A stretch of 64,000 nucleotides of DNA, from positions 36,793,360 to 36,857,359 of the forward strand of contig OX465583.1 of the NCBI GenBank assembly GCA_950022655.1, in the 5' to 3' direction. The stretch is from Alentia gelatinosa. Taxonomy: Eukaryota > Annelida > Polychaeta > Phyllodocida > Polynoidae. The notes under the pieces were generated by a model. It saw only the letters and a list, made by a program, of their open reading frames with translations, did no database searches and had not been told where the DNA came from. This document shows positions 44,066 through 57,435 of the stretch, one piece after another. Position 1 is the stretch's first letter. Every line of letters begins with the position of its first letter. A program made the translations under genes and the position numbers.

Positions 44066-45514
44066 GATTATGATTCTTTTTAGCCATTAGGGGTTTCAGC
44101 CTCGTTTCACGATTAAAAAGTGGATTTTAACAACTGATAACAGTGGTTTTCCCATGACAGTGGTACCATCTTCCAATATCCCGGCAGATGATTGCCGAAC
44201 TAGCAATCACTCTGTGCCCTATTGGTCCAACAGCATTAAACACTCACACCTTTCGCTCCTTGACAACCTCTCCCACGCTGGTATGAGATAAAAACCTTCC
44301 GGAGTAAAAAAAATACCCGTTCAAGAGTTCCAATGATATATCATAAAAGTTGTAAGTAAAGTGATTTTGAAATTACTGGTAATTTACGAGGTGAGACCTA
44401 CGTGTGCTGACGCCACAAGGCTGCGTATTTCCGGCTCTCGGTCCTCCTCTTCCGCTCAACACAGATGGGCTGATTTAAAAAGGTGGACTATTCTATCAAA
44501 AAGCTACATAGAAAACTTCAAATCAAAATGTAATTTTTGGTGAAATCTTGCCATGTTAATCAGCATATATTCAGCATTAATGAGTAATCTTCTGCCAAAA
44601 ATGAAAGGGCATTCTGTTTTACCACATACAAGTAATTGTGTGTGACGTTTGCATACTATACTCTATAGTATGTGAATGATACTTATATATGCATGATAGA
44701 TGTATGTCCTATATATGCAGGCCATACCGATATGTATCATACGCATACATACACTACGCATATAATAATTTCTATGTGATACACATGTTGAATATATATT
44801 GTAGTTTTTACTGTATATCCGTCATTAATTTTTCTCCAAAGTTGTAAATACTATTACAATCGCTGATATCCATGCATGTATGATCTAAATATTGTATTCT
44901 AAAGCACAGGGTATCATGATTCAGATTGTCCATTTCAATTGTGATAACTGCACATTTTGAATGATAATCTATAGGTTTTATAGATATATATTAACGATAT
45001 TTATTAATGATAGAGAGATAAGGCATATAAACATATAATACAGTATGGACTGTAAAACAATCATGGCTGATGGCGACAAATAAAACATACTTGACATATC
45101 AAGTATTTTTTCTAATTACCTTCCTGCCATATATATACGTTGAATGCCAAACAATGCATGATACCTACAGAGTGATAGCTTTTTGCTACCTTGCAAAATT
45201 CCGTCTTACATTTTTACAATAATTATATGAAATGCATTTGGGCCACTGCTTTACATTCGTCTCCAGTGTAAATGGTCTACTCCATTGCTTCTCATACAAT
45301 TGCTTCTGTGGAATCTTGCTATATAGATGTAATTTATGAAATAAAATTGTATCCATAACTGAGTGTTTATACTTCTTAAATCGTTCACATTCATGCTCTG
45401 TATCTCTATGCTCAAATTGTTAGTAATGGAAGTGTGAATATGTCCTAATTCGACCCGTTTATGTTAATTCATTTTCAGTGTAAGAATTCGCGTAGAAATG
45501 TGCGGCAGTTTAGA
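44066..45514. other. Intergenic, no gene supported
   Basis: Strongly AT-rich, with many TATAT and ATACATAC phrases at about 44640-44800. No gene signal was recognised. Confidence 0.4.
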
Positions 45515-46108
45515 CTATAGTCCTGAGCGTTTAATATGGGTAAAATCACATTATATAGTTCAATCAAATGCAGCATTTTTAAAAGATAATATTTTCGAAA
45601 ACTAAGTAGATAGAAATCAAGAGAACTTCGTGAAAAATACATAACAGAACTTTCCAGTCCTAAGATTGCGAAAAATGCAATAATATCAGATAATCACATT
45701 TTAGGGCATGCTTGAAGTGTTTGTCATCTGTCATAATGCTCCTGTATCTCAGGAAATATCTATCACAGCCTGACAATATAGGTATCATTTTGATTGTCTT
45801 GAAATGGCTAAGAATATATGGTATTTATTTCTATGGGTCATTGAGATAGATTTTTCATTAAATCACTGTGAAGCCAGGAAGGTAACATGTTTTAGTGTTT
45901 TTTACCTAGCAATTTCTGATGTTCAATCTACAACAGGTAATCCGAGCCATAACACAGTTATATAAGATATATGACAATAGATAGGCTCAAGTCTTAGCTT
46001 TCTAACAAGGTTTTGTTTTTAAAAATCGCCCCGTTATTTACGACACAACAGCGATTTCCCTTTTTCAAGTTAGAAAAAACTAGTTTTTTTAAACGCTCAG
46101 GACTTTAG
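45515..46108. mobile_element. Short inverted-repeat element (possible MITE)
   Basis: CTATAGTCCTGAGCGTTTA at 45515-45533 and TAAACGCTCAGGACTTTAG at 46090-46108 are inverted repeats with one mismatch. The 594-base unit is AT-rich and non-coding. No clear target duplication was found, so the boundary and class are tentative. Confidence 0.55.
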
Positions 46109-49100
46109 TACGTCCTATTGTCGCCAGGGCCAGGGCACTCAGGCTCTCAAATCTTATCGCAAAGCTGGAAGCGGTTCCAGACGGACGAGCGGCAGTTCTG
46201 TTTGCTCGTTATTCTATCCCACATTCTCCCAGGTTTACCTACCCATTCCTCACCTCACGTATGTCTCTCTTCCCCATTCACTCGTCATCACTCTTTTACA
46301 TTCTTACAATTTTCCCTCTAACAGCTCAGGCTGTCTGTATTGATCTCTCACCTACAAACTCCATCAATCAGATTCTCTCCTATTGGTGACTGTGAAGTGT
46401 GTAATTGATCCTTTTCTCACCAGTGACGTGTGGTTAGTGATCAGTGACGACACGTCTAGCGAGCTGACTGTACCCTTCGTTCTGTGTGTGAACCAGGTCA
46501 GAGATTAATACCTTTACACCGGAGGAGGCATTCCCCCGTCGGATCATGGAGCTGTCTCCAGGCATTCCCCTGGTCAGTCCTGAAAATTATCACACGCAAA
46601 CCACTTGTGAGTCCTGAAGATGCATTCCGGCATTCTTCGGGTGAGCCCTGAAGATACCTCCATGCAAGTCTTGGGTGTTTGAAAATATGAAAGAAATTCT
46701 AATTTTGAGGATAAATAATTTATATAGTTTCAAGATTTTTTTCTAAATATTATCATTCTAATTAACTATTGGTTAGAATACTGTAGCCATAGAGACCCGG
46801 CATACAGTAGTGATATTTGCTAAGTGCATATATGACATTTTATACTCGTATTCATGCTTTTAGCAAGTCGCTTCAAAAGTATGCGCAGGACTTGTACCCA
46901 CTGCGACTGTTAGGGCGCAGGATTAAATGAATTAAACGTTTCACTTTATACATCATACATACAGCTATGGATATGCTGCTAACACGACTCGCCCAATACC
47001 ATGAGTGATGATCGAGCTTGGTTCGGTTACTGCAGCAGTAGACAGCACAAGCAAACAAGCGATAATTGACTTCATGAAACTCATTACGCTGTTATAGAAT
47101 TTAAAGCTGCACCTCATAGCTTCACTCGCCACCCAACCAACCGGCACCGTGATCACAGTTTTAATTAACACATTAATTAGGGTAACATCAATCGTCCAAA
47201 GGCGATGGTAAAATGTGAAGCCAGGCTGATTGGTAGACCCATATACTGCCGCTGAAATGTGTCATTATATGTATCTAGATGGTCAAAATAATTGATTGTT
47301 AATTATTCCGTTAGGGCCGACTTTGTGAACCTATGGCCGCTTGTTATATAGCTAATCGTGGGATGATATTAATAGCGACACCGTATTAAGGGCAAAACAC
47401 AATCGCTGGGATTTCCTCTAACAACATGTAGAAATATTCAACTCACTCTACGAGCTCGTTCATTATTTTTATCGAAGGAAACTTGGGATGTAAGGTTGCC
47501 GCGGCAAGATAAATACGTTTCACTATAGTGCTAATGGTCCGTGTATCACAGAATTTACAAATTCTCATACCAGATTTAACCGACTCCTTGTCATGGGGCT
47601 ACAACTGCTGTGCCTGGTTCCGGCTTCAGTGAACAAACCGATGCGGACACAGATCAAAAGGCGTCATTCATTCCCCGTCCATCTCCCTGTAGTAGACACA
47701 TGGATTCAGATTACTCAGATGGCGGGCGTGTTCAGAGACCTGTAGAACATTGAGATTACCACGGGTTTTTCCTTTCTGACATGCTTACAGACATTTGTTG
47801 AGGGTTAGTTAATGTATGATATGGTGATTAATTAATGTGTTGATTATTGATGTTGAGACGTAGTATAACTAGCTCGGTAGCAAGTTAAAAAAGCTGTTAT
47901 TAGTATGTTCTTAGTATTCCTAGTAGAAGTGGAAGTGCATAGTCTTCGGGTCAAGTTTGAGATCCATCCAATATTATAGTATCACAGGTTATTACCTCTT
48001 GATGATAGTTTTAAGATTGCCATGATGATACTCTAACTGTTGTTTCGGCTCCACGTCCAACCACCCAACCTAAATAACTAGAGCACAAAGAAATCCCGGT
48101 ATAGGTACATAACTCTAGGTGACATCTTCACCCTAAAGAATTTACTTACTAAATATTTGAACATATTTTAAGGCAGTCTTGATACCTCTTTTAAGTTGTT
48201 TGTATTTCCGAATAGGCCCGTTTCTTACGGTGTGTCAGTTTTGAATGATGATGACAGTGCTGGTATTTTTATGGACTCTATCACAAAGAGTATCCTTTCA
48301 GTACGCTACCCTTCAGCTTAATCAATATTTCAAATGTAATTCTATACTTTGTATAACCTTTATCCAACAATCATTTGATAAGTTTGAATCCTTCAATACA
48401 AAAAATATAGTCACATTTGTTATTTTAGGAAAGTTTGGTTGAAAGCTGCAGACAAATACATGTACAGTACGAATTGAAAAAGACAGGCTCCTTTCTCGTG
48501 AATTATAAAAGGACCTTCAATAGGATAGCAATGAAAACGAGGACATAAAGGTGCCGTGACAGATAGTAGTCCCTACTATAATAGCAGATTTACGATATGA
48601 CCCCTATGTTAGGATTTACATTAAAACAACCAATATAAACGGCCACATTGTTTTAACTTTCGGTTGATGTAGCGTTGATCGTTGAAGATAGTGTGACATA
48701 AAAGGTAGTTCTCTGATGTAGATGATAATCTATACAAGGTTATATTGTTTGATTTTGATATAATAATGCTGAAATGATGAATTACAGTATACTTTATTTT
48801 GACGTAATAGGATAGTATTATCTGGCTGTGGTATAATTTTGCTGAGATTAATTTATGTTAAGACAGACAAGAATTGGAAACAAGACGATATGGAAACATG
48901 CATTTTACTATATACCTATGCGCGAATGTCATTTACTGACTAGGAGTGCGGCTTCCGTACGCCACTGGGCGACGAAATTATATACATACGTACCGCCGTA
49001 CCACGTGACTGGTTTTAAAATGGCATTTTTAATTACTTCCAGATATATGATAATATGGAGACATAGTGAGTGTGTCTTAATTACATCTGTTCCTTGTTGT

Positions 49101-51489
49101 TTGTAGTCGGAAATATTCATCTTCTAATTCAAACTCGCTTAATATTTCCAACCAAAACAACTCGGAACAGATTTCATTCAGGCACGCTAACCATGTTTCC
49201 ATATAGTACATCAGGGTTTAGCACCTATAGTTGCATCTAAGTAATATATTTCCCAACCCTTTAGAGTAAATCGTACCCAGCCACCTTCATGTGCTCGCAC
49301 ACGTTTAACGTTGATAATAGATTTTGAACTAATTAAAAGACGTATCTGTTCTACCTAGTCTGGTCGCTCTGATTCGTTTACTTTAATATTATTTACCTCA
49401 TGCTACTAAACATACATTCCATATGTTCATTTCATTCTTAAGTCAAGACAAATAAGTATTTTTGCTACAGCGATCTTTTAGCATCGTATCTTAGTGATGA
49501 GAATTTGGTGATTAGTTTTTTATAGTAATAAACATGTACATGAAAAGACAAACAAGTTTGGAATAAGGCGGGGCGAATGATAGTCGTATTTGAGGCAGAG
49601 GACACACACTTGAAAAGCTATGCTCATTCGAAGGGCCAGATCGTATTTAGAAGGTCAGACTTTTTGTGTCTCCCGAAACAGATCCACCTTCGTGTATAGA
49701 ATTTTACATAGACGCAATGTACGGTATAATTAATGATAAAAACCGAACTGTGTGTAACCAATTCAACCACTTCCGCCCGTTCCCTCCGCAGACACATTTG
49801 TTATGATGTATGATTCTGGATTATATCCGACTTGAACGCAGAGTGTTCGTTTGCTTTCTTAAGTATGGTGAGGCCACATTGCTTATATGACGTTTTCAGG
49901 TGTAATATAAAACATTAAGGTTGTGTCAAAAAGAAGGATTTATGATTCGGCAAAACTCGTGTACTATTTTCTAATCTATTTCAAATTATTAAGAATTATT
50001 AAAGTAATGATGAATTATCTACCCGAGAATTTGACTTCCTATAAATCAACCCAGACTTGAAACAAGCTACTTTTATTCATCGCACGTCTTTTTTTACGCA
50101 TTGCCGTTTTTATGCATTAATCCAAAAAGATAATCGCAAACCCATATATAATTATAAAGTAATTTAGGTCTACTGTATAATCTTTCATTCAGTATATATT
50201 ACCATTTCAAATAAACACCATCTTCATCTGGTGAAAATAGAAGCAGCTCAGTGATGGTGTGGCACCTGTACGTCGGGTATGATCCACCGATGTCATGTGT
50301 TGTGAAATGAAAAGTAGATTTAACTTGGAGCTATAAGAATTTTTTTTGTTGAGAAGTAGGCAGATGAAGGCCCTCAAAGGTGGTCCTTGTGAATGGTGGT
50401 GTGTGGAAGGCGGACGGATGGAGGGTGTATGTTGTGGAAGTAAGGAGGGGGTGATTCGGAGAGCTGCACTAGTATAAAAGATGCATTCTGACGGGGCCAC
50501 ACAATGTGCCGTTGGACCTATAACCCTCCGCATACCCTGCCAATACAAGTACCATCCCTGTCTGATAACTCTTAGAGATATGTTTATTTAAAGCTTATTT
50601 GTGTGTTTGTCTCTTAACCCAACGTGTTCAACAAAATCACCTCAATTATTACCATATTAATAAATGATTAAAATGCTTTTAATACTTCGATTTAACAGGA
50701 GAAAAATAGTTCTTTATTCATCGCCGATCTCTTAAATAACTCCGTTTACCTGTGTGGCTACCAAAGACCACGACCACCTGTTTCAGGGCAGGTAAAAATG
50801 GCAAGTGGACATGTGCGTGTTTATGTATTTAATCGCTGTCTGAGAAGGGGGCGTGGAAATATCCCTGTACACTCCTGTATACCACATTAATCCTGTATTT
50901 ACCGCACTTTAATATGTCCCTTATTACAGGTGGTTAATACACTAGTCACAGCACACAATGACCTATGATCTATCAATTCTAATACACTGTACACATCCCT
51001 CTAAGAAAATATGTGAAATTGTCAACGTATTGACATGCACGGGGCATATATCTCACAGACGAGACTAAAGTGCATGTTGTTCCTATTCAGTTGTTATATA
51101 AAGAATCAAGTCAATAAAAAGCATATTTTTTAATGTGAAGGTTGAGAGTACCATTATACATTCTCTACGTTATTTGCCCAATGGCTGTATAACGTAAAGA
51201 TGATATAGACTGTTATTCATCCAATGGTAGCTAGAAATTCCCTGTATTATACTGAAAATGAGCACCAACACATGTCAAAGCGTTGGCTGAAGACACGCAC
51301 AGAAACCGACACAATAGTAGATGTTTTCATATGTAGTGAGCGCACTCAAACAGCCACGTTATACAGTGATGTTTTCATATGTACATTCTACCACAGACAC
51401 TCACTATAGTATGCTCCTATATATGAACGAGATATGAATACACAATGAAGCTTTAAATGCTACGTAAAGAGATGGTACAGTTTATGAGA
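46109..51489. other. Intergenic, no gene supported
   Basis: A segment at 46118-46380 keeps several frames open after a GTCGCCAG, and one of them reads like a real peptide for about 35 codons. There is no domain or clear donor. The rest is AT-rich with short frames. Confidence 0.35.
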
Positions 51490-51499
51490 ACGACATAAA

Positions 51500-51752
51500 C
51501 TGGGATGATAATTTAAATAAGGATAAATGACCACAATGAGGTAATGGGGAAAACGAGGATAGCTTTAGGTGATGCAGTTAACAAGGATAATGCACATTTG
51601 ACGTAATGAAGTAAACAAGGGTGATACTCACTCAAGTCTATCAGTGAGCAAGGATAATGGAGGTAATCAAGTAAACAAGGATAATACTCTTCAACGTAAT
51701 GCAGTAAACAAGGATAATACACACTGAGGTAATCAAGTAAACAAGGATCATG
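51500..51752. repeat. 33-bp minisatellite
   Basis: About six to seven degenerate units of GTAATCAAGTAAACAAGGAT, then AATACACACTGAG, follow each other. Because 33 is a multiple of three, the minus strand stays open and reads as a repeating YPCLLDYLSVY-like peptide of 11 residues for 80 codons. This is probably a repeat artefact, since there is no start context or second exon. Confidence 0.85.
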
Positions 51753-54700
51753 CACAAATTAGCAAGGCAGATGAGCAGGAACATAGATACAGACAAGAAT
51801 ATTCAAGGTAAAACATATATTAATATGCTAAAGTGCACACTAGACTGGCAATCCTTTGATATGTAGAAAGCAAAGCACCTTACTGCCTTTCAGGTACACG
51901 ACTCAACACTTCAGTTTCTGTTTGTCAGTTGTAGCTAAAATTATGGTCGTCGAGCGTTTACAAAGGCGACCTACATGAGAGGAAAAGCCGTCACCTGTGT
52001 TTTGTGTACTTTATGTCGTAGCAATGAGACCACCCGTATCTGCAGTGGACGCGTTTAATAAAGCCAGTCAGAGATAACTTAACGTAAAGTGAAAATATCG
52101 AATTTCGTCCTGTGTGTGTAAAAATCAATGATTCCACAGCATCAATCAATTTAGCAAATGTTAGCTTGTCGTTCTATATTGGTGGCACACACCAACACAG
52201 GGAAAATATATCCCATGATTGTTATATAGTATCTTTCTCAGGATAAATTACACCTCATCGTGGTCCTAGGGCTAGTTCTCCTGTTAAAATATTACGTTTA
52301 GATTATAAGATTTCAATATCATTAAAAAGGAAGAGAGAAAAGTATAGGCTTCGCATAGAAAGACAGATCACGTAAATAATAGAATGGAGCAGATATATTG
52401 CATAATATATGAAGCAATTCTTTTCAATAAATTGTAAAAGCACACTGTAGTATTTGTCCAGGTTATTGCAGAACAGCTCTGGTATTGATATTGGTTAATA
52501 GTGTTATCGGGGAGTACAGGAGAGTGCGGGCAGTGCAGAGAGATGACCTCGTGAATGAGAGACCCCCATAGCCCTGACCCTAACACACCTGCTTTCCAAT
52601 CACTAAGAATTCAGAAAATCTATTCAAAGGCAGGATTTACACAATTCTACATATTTGTGCTAATTCCTTGCTCATCTCGGCTGCATCATGGAATTCGTTG
52701 TGAAGGTAGTAGTGGTCTGACCCTTCTACAAGGTCAAATGTTTCATTGAAATATAGATGCACATTCCTGCTATTTAGTGCGATGCATTGCTGTCCACTAA
52801 CATGTATTTATGTTAGCCAATGCTTCTCATAGATAGATTATGAAAAGACTATATTATATTGTATAATACACCAATTTATTATATGGCATTATGATGGTTT
52901 AGAGTATCTTCTAACCAATGGCACCTTATTTAAGAAGTGTCATTAATCTCAGGATAATTATTTATATCAAATAAAAAGTCTATATTTCAATGGTACCCAT
53001 GGTATAAGTAATCTCATGATAAACAGATTTTATCCACCTTATTTTACGATCCATTTCTTCCATTTTACTTGTCAGTTGGTACATAATATTCGAAGACGTC
53101 TTCATAGCTATTATCATATATGAGTGTCAGGACGAAACCAACCGATGGGTTAATATTAACAACTCAGTACCACGGCCCAGACGTGGTCTTATTTCTGTTA
53201 ATAACTCGTGCTGGTAGTGATGTCTCTGAGGCTATAATGTCTACGTATTTCTCATAGTGGGCAAACTGCCATTTGGCTTTACGCCTTGCCCCATGGCAAC
53301 CTCTTAGTTTAGTTTTTGTTTTGATTAGTAGTAACGCTTGTCATTTCATGCTGGCGGTTAGTATGTCCCGAGGTGGAAACAGCCTTGTGTACGATGAAAT
53401 CTTCTATTCCCTGAACATAAAAACATCTTCCTTTTAAACCATCTCCAGTGCAGAGTAGCGTTGTGAAAACTTAGTCATTTGTCGCTTAGCTTTTTTTTTT
53501 TTTTTAAGCAATTTTTATTAAGGGAATACAGCCGTTCTTCCACTCGGGCCCTAGACCCCTACTCCTCATCCTAATTGCGGGTGTTAAACCGAATGTTGAA
53601 GCCTGGAATGATATCTCGAGTAAAGACCGACCGGGAGAGTCCACCGGAGCAGATCTCTCTCAAGAGACTGGCCATAAAACTCTCGTGGACCCCTATCTTC
53701 CTTATTGATGCTAAATATTGATAATGCACAAATGAATGTTGGTATTCATCAGGAAAATATATCTTTCTGTATGTGCTGCAAATGCAAAATTCATTCCAAT
53801 AATAGTAAGGAACCTCATTTGAATATATATGCCGTTGGGTTGAATTGTTCAAACTCGCAACTGGCAAGGGCACGTTAAAACCAGATTGAATCTAGGAGAT
53901 AAGGAAGACATGCAGGCAGCGAAAAACAACGAACCCGGGGCCGAGCGATGGACGCTTTCTTGTATTGTACACGTAACCCACGCTCTTTAAGGCTAATTAA
54001 ACGCAGACAAAGTGGGAGGAAGGGTTTAATCGATACTAAAAATAAACAAAAGACAAACCCAAGCTTTCTATTTTAATGCTGTTAAAAGCTGTTCAGCTTT
54101 GAAGCCAAATGTTGCTACTAATCAGGGTGCGCTTTTGTTAGAGGCCCCACAAATTAGAGTGGGAGAGAATGGAGTAGGATCCAGGGCACTGTAGGTCTGT
54201 TTACCTTTGTGTTCGGCATGTCGTGGTGCCGCCAGTACTTTGAGAGAGGCCCTAACAAAATAACTGTTCCAGACACATTTCTGTATAAATCACAGTTTAT
54301 ATTCAGTAAGTGAAAAATATTCTTTAATGAAGGAAATCACGTGTTTAGAATGCCAAAGGCTCAACGAGGGGAACGAGCAATAGGTGGTAGTTAGTTGGCT
54401 AGTTAAATTTCAATCATAGAAATTCCGCTTAGATCAATGAATGTGTGGACTTCCTCGGATATATATTACTAATCAGTGTATTCCTTACAGTACCACAATA
54501 GCTTCCCTTAATTTGATTTCAAAACAACTCAATTAACTACAATTTCCAATAACTGCCCAGCCTATTATGTAGTTCGTGGCTGGATAGATCGTATCCTTCC
54601 ATATGAAGCTTATGGAATATCAAATATATCCTGATATTATGATGTTAATCGCACAGTGATAACGTTTGTTACTGTAATAATTGTAACAGAAAAACTTGCC

Positions 54701-54829
54701 AATAAAATATGTATACATATAGAAAATGTGGATGGATCACCGTACAATCGAGGACGGTAATGAGTGAGAGTTAATAAGCATGGGATGAGAGGTAGTCAAA
54801 CAGTTGCCATTTGGTGAAAGGCAATAAGA
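51753..54829. other. Intergenic, no gene supported
   Basis: AT-rich, with a T-run at about 53491-53506. A 100-codon minus-strand frame at 53571-53873 shows no domain. Nothing else was recognised. Confidence 0.35.
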
Positions 54830-55700
54830 GGTCGGTCAGTAGCGCGTAATGGGCAGCGGGTGGCAGATAGCAGGCAATGGGGAGATACCCATTGATAAGT
54901 GGGCGGTAGGAGATTCACCAGTAGCGGTGTCAGGGCGGCACATAACCGGCCTGCCCGCACGCCGGCCGTCCCGACACGGTCCGCCAAACCCGGCGACGCA
55001 CCGCACTCTGCCGAGTCTCCACCGCCGATACAAGTGACGTGGTTGACATGCACGGAGTGGGGACCGGGCATCACCACCACCACCACCAGAGCCACCACTC
55101 CTGCACCACCACCACTGAGTCGGCCAAGTGTGGAGAGAGTAGAGCCATAGGGGGGGCCCCGTTTCATCCACACGTGTGTACAGGTAGCACCGATCCTGGA
55201 GAGTGAGAGAACCCAAGAGGGAGAGGGAGAGACAGGTGGGCGGATACACCACTCGACCCCCTGCGTGGCTGTGCATTGAGGGCCAGAAACCCAGGAGGAA
55301 GCTGCGCCTCTGAAGTTCTGTGGGTGAGAGGTTGGTGGCGCCTTGTGCTGGAGGAAAGTGGGAGGACGAGGCCAAGAACTGAGGACTGGACACTTTATAA
55401 GCGTCAGCAGTGACACGCACAACTTGTGTGTACTGTGTACACCACTTACCGTCCTGGGAGCATCAGCCCCTCCCGACGACAACCCCTCCCTGTGTGTATA
55501 CCGCGGAGAACAGTATTTCTTCCCACGCCTGGAGCATCGCCCGCCCGTAAAAACCATCACGTTCTGTGACCAGTTGCGAGCCGGGCGTCTCTCCAGCGTC
55601 TCCCTAGCGTCTCCGGGCTGGATCTGGTACCCGCGTGTCGGTCGTTCTGAAGATCTCCACCCGAAACCGCTACCTGTGGTGGGAGGCGACCAGCGACCTG
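54830..55700. promoter_or_regulatory. CpG-dense, GC-rich block (candidate promoter region)
   Basis: CpG is far denser here than in the surroundings, especially at 54900-55030 and 55540-55690. A CRE-like GTGACGTGG lies at about 55035. Long open frames on both strands (254 codons on minus, 141 codons on plus) are expected from GC-rich sequence and show no domain. The block lies 1.7-2.5 kb upstream of the candidate first exon at 57361 and could be its promoter or a 5' UTR exon, but that is inference. Confidence 0.35.
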
Positions 55701-55769
55701 TGGATTTGGGTACTTATACATGTGTTAATCCCTCCTACCTTTCCTTGTGGGATACGCACAGGATCTGAG

Positions 55770-56340
55770 GCCACCCCACGTGTACTGGAGTTGGGGGTCA
55801 TAGAGTGGGGCGTGATGAGGTCATTTAGTGGGGTGGTGGATTGTAGTGAGGACACTCACACCTGAGACTCCACACTCAGTCTGCTGGATCTGACATATCT
55901 CTAACATCTGGCAGGACTATGACCTCACTGTAGGATACCTCACTGTGGGATATACGCTGTGGATTTCAGATACGTGAACAGTAAAATATCCGCCATATAC
56001 CGTCGTCTCCGTAACCGATATATTTGTATGTGTATCATATAGCCTCAGTTTCCACATGGTAACTGCTGGTCTTACATCACTGCATTATTATAAGCTTGTA
56101 ATGTTATTCTGATATTTCTACCATGGCATGCCTTATGAAATACACATGATAGATGTTATCAGTCACTTACCCACACCCTCGTTGTTACTGTGGCACAGAC
56201 TGTCTATGCCTGATTGTCATGCGAATACCGTATTTTGTCCCTATGGTGTGCTGTGACACATATCGGCACGGTAATGACCTGGTATATATCACCATATAAC
56301 TATATGAGTCCCATCATTACACTGCCTAGCTATCATATAT
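55770..56340. other. Intergenic, no gene supported
   Basis: Mixed composition with no recognised feature. Confidence 0.3.
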
Positions 56341-56344
56341 TATC

Positions 56345-56545
56345 AAAGTGACTGATTATGACACCCAACACATATCGTCACAGTGACTAGATAGTTTACC
56401 AATGTGGCTCCCTGGATCTGATGGTCACAGTGACTGCCCTTATCACATGTCTTCACAGTGACTAACTTATCATACATAGTCAGTGTGACTCCCCGAGTCA
56501 GCTGGTCACAGTGACTGCCCTTATCACGCGACGTCACGGTGCCTA
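56345..56545. repeat. Irregular tandem repeat of a CACAGTGACT motif
   Basis: TCACAGTGACT recurs at irregular intervals. GGTCACAGTGACTGCCCTTATCAC occurs twice about 80 bases apart, each time preceded by GTG(G/A)CTCCC. This shows a tandem duplication of an about 80-base unit containing smaller repeats. Confidence 0.65.
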
Positions 56546-56569
56546 CACCCGGTATGTAGGCCGCACACC

Positions 56570-57330
56570 TTGTTTTCATTTTCACCTGGCACAGGTGATT
56601 CCCCGCCGATCGGCCTTGGCACACCTGGACTGTGGCGTTCGACACGTGTCCAGCTGGGAGTGGACACAGGTCAGCTGCTGACCCAGCCCCCTGCCCCCAC
56701 CCTTACCTTGTCTCCACCAGGTCTTGGCCTGTGTACACTGAAGATCCAGGTTGGGTAGATGTGTCTGTTGAGCTTCGTGCTGGGACTTTATGGACTAACT
56801 CCTCCAGACCAGGGCTTAATTCCTGGGCGGACCACATGGAGTACGAGAAGAGTGGCCTGCCTTGGAGAGTGATAAGTGATATGAGATAAGTAGTATATGA
56901 TAAGTGGTAAGCAAAACTCAGACATAATTTTGAATGACGGCTTTTATGGTAAAAAGGTGATAAGTTATACCTGATAAATAATACACGATAAGTGATAAGT
57001 AACAGGATACCAATACCAAGACACCACTGTGAGTGACCACTTGGGAGGTTAAGGCTCGCTCGCAGTAGTTATGAGAAGCCGTTCTTTTTTCATGGAGGAA
57101 TCATCAGCAGATGTACAGCACTTAAGTGAGATAAATATCCGTGACATTTTGGATCTGGGCAGTATGTATCTCTCATCTAGGTGATACACCATGATCCCTG
57201 CACTCAGTAGCTGGGCAGCTATCAGCTCCTCCTGATACTCCAGGGCTTTGGATCCTGCCATTAACCCCACTCCACCCGGCCCTGCCACGTCCTCCTCGTG
57301 AGCACCTGGATTTAATTGTCACCTGAGCGT
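56570..57330. other. Upstream region of the candidate exon, GATAAGTGATA repeats
   Basis: GATAAGTGATA and GATAAGT phrases cluster at about 56870-57005. No TATA box is obvious near 57361. A minus-strand open stretch of about 95 codons covers about 57049-57340. Confidence 0.35.
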
Positions 57331-57339
57331 TTGGATCAG
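57049..57339 (-). CDS. Unassigned minus-strand open frame (doubtful exon)
   Basis: Read on the minus strand, the frame includes GAHEEDVAGPG, then MAGSKALEYQEELIAAQLL, then DERYILPRSKMSRIFISL. The middle looks more like ordinary protein than most random frames in the window. A weak acceptor-like AAATCCAG precedes GTGCTCACG. There is no recognised domain, no donor was chosen, and it would diverge head to head from the + strand exon at 57361. It may be chance. Confidence 0.15.
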
Positions 57340-57360
57340 TTGGATCATTACGGCGCCACC

Positions 57361-57435
57361 ATGTCTATGTACGGCACGTTTCTGGACATCACTGCAGCGC
57401 TCGACACAATTGACGAGGAGGATGAGAATCCAAAG
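57361..57435 (+). CDS. Candidate first coding exon of an unidentified gene
   Basis: An ATG in near-perfect Kozak context (GGCGCCACCATGTC) opens 25 codons, MSMYGTFLDITAALDTIDEE, then DENPK. It ends exactly at a codon boundary before GTAAAA, a plausible donor. The peptide is acidic at its end and I do not recognise the family. No convincing second exon was found up to 64000, so the gene would have a long first intron or extend past the window. Evidence is start context, codon-like composition and the in-phase donor only. Confidence 0.5.

Noticed and set aside
46118..46380. Open frames after GTCGCCAG that look protein-like for about 35 codons
   Set aside because: Several frames are open at once, and there is no domain, no convincing donor and no partner exon.
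54796..55560. 254-codon minus-strand frame, the second longest in the window
   Set aside because: It lies in GC-rich, CpG-dense sequence with equally long frames on the other strand and in other phases. No domain, and Pro/Ser/Val low complexity.
55343..55768. 141-codon + strand frame
   Set aside because: Overlaps the GC-rich block, with no domain, no splice context and competing frames.
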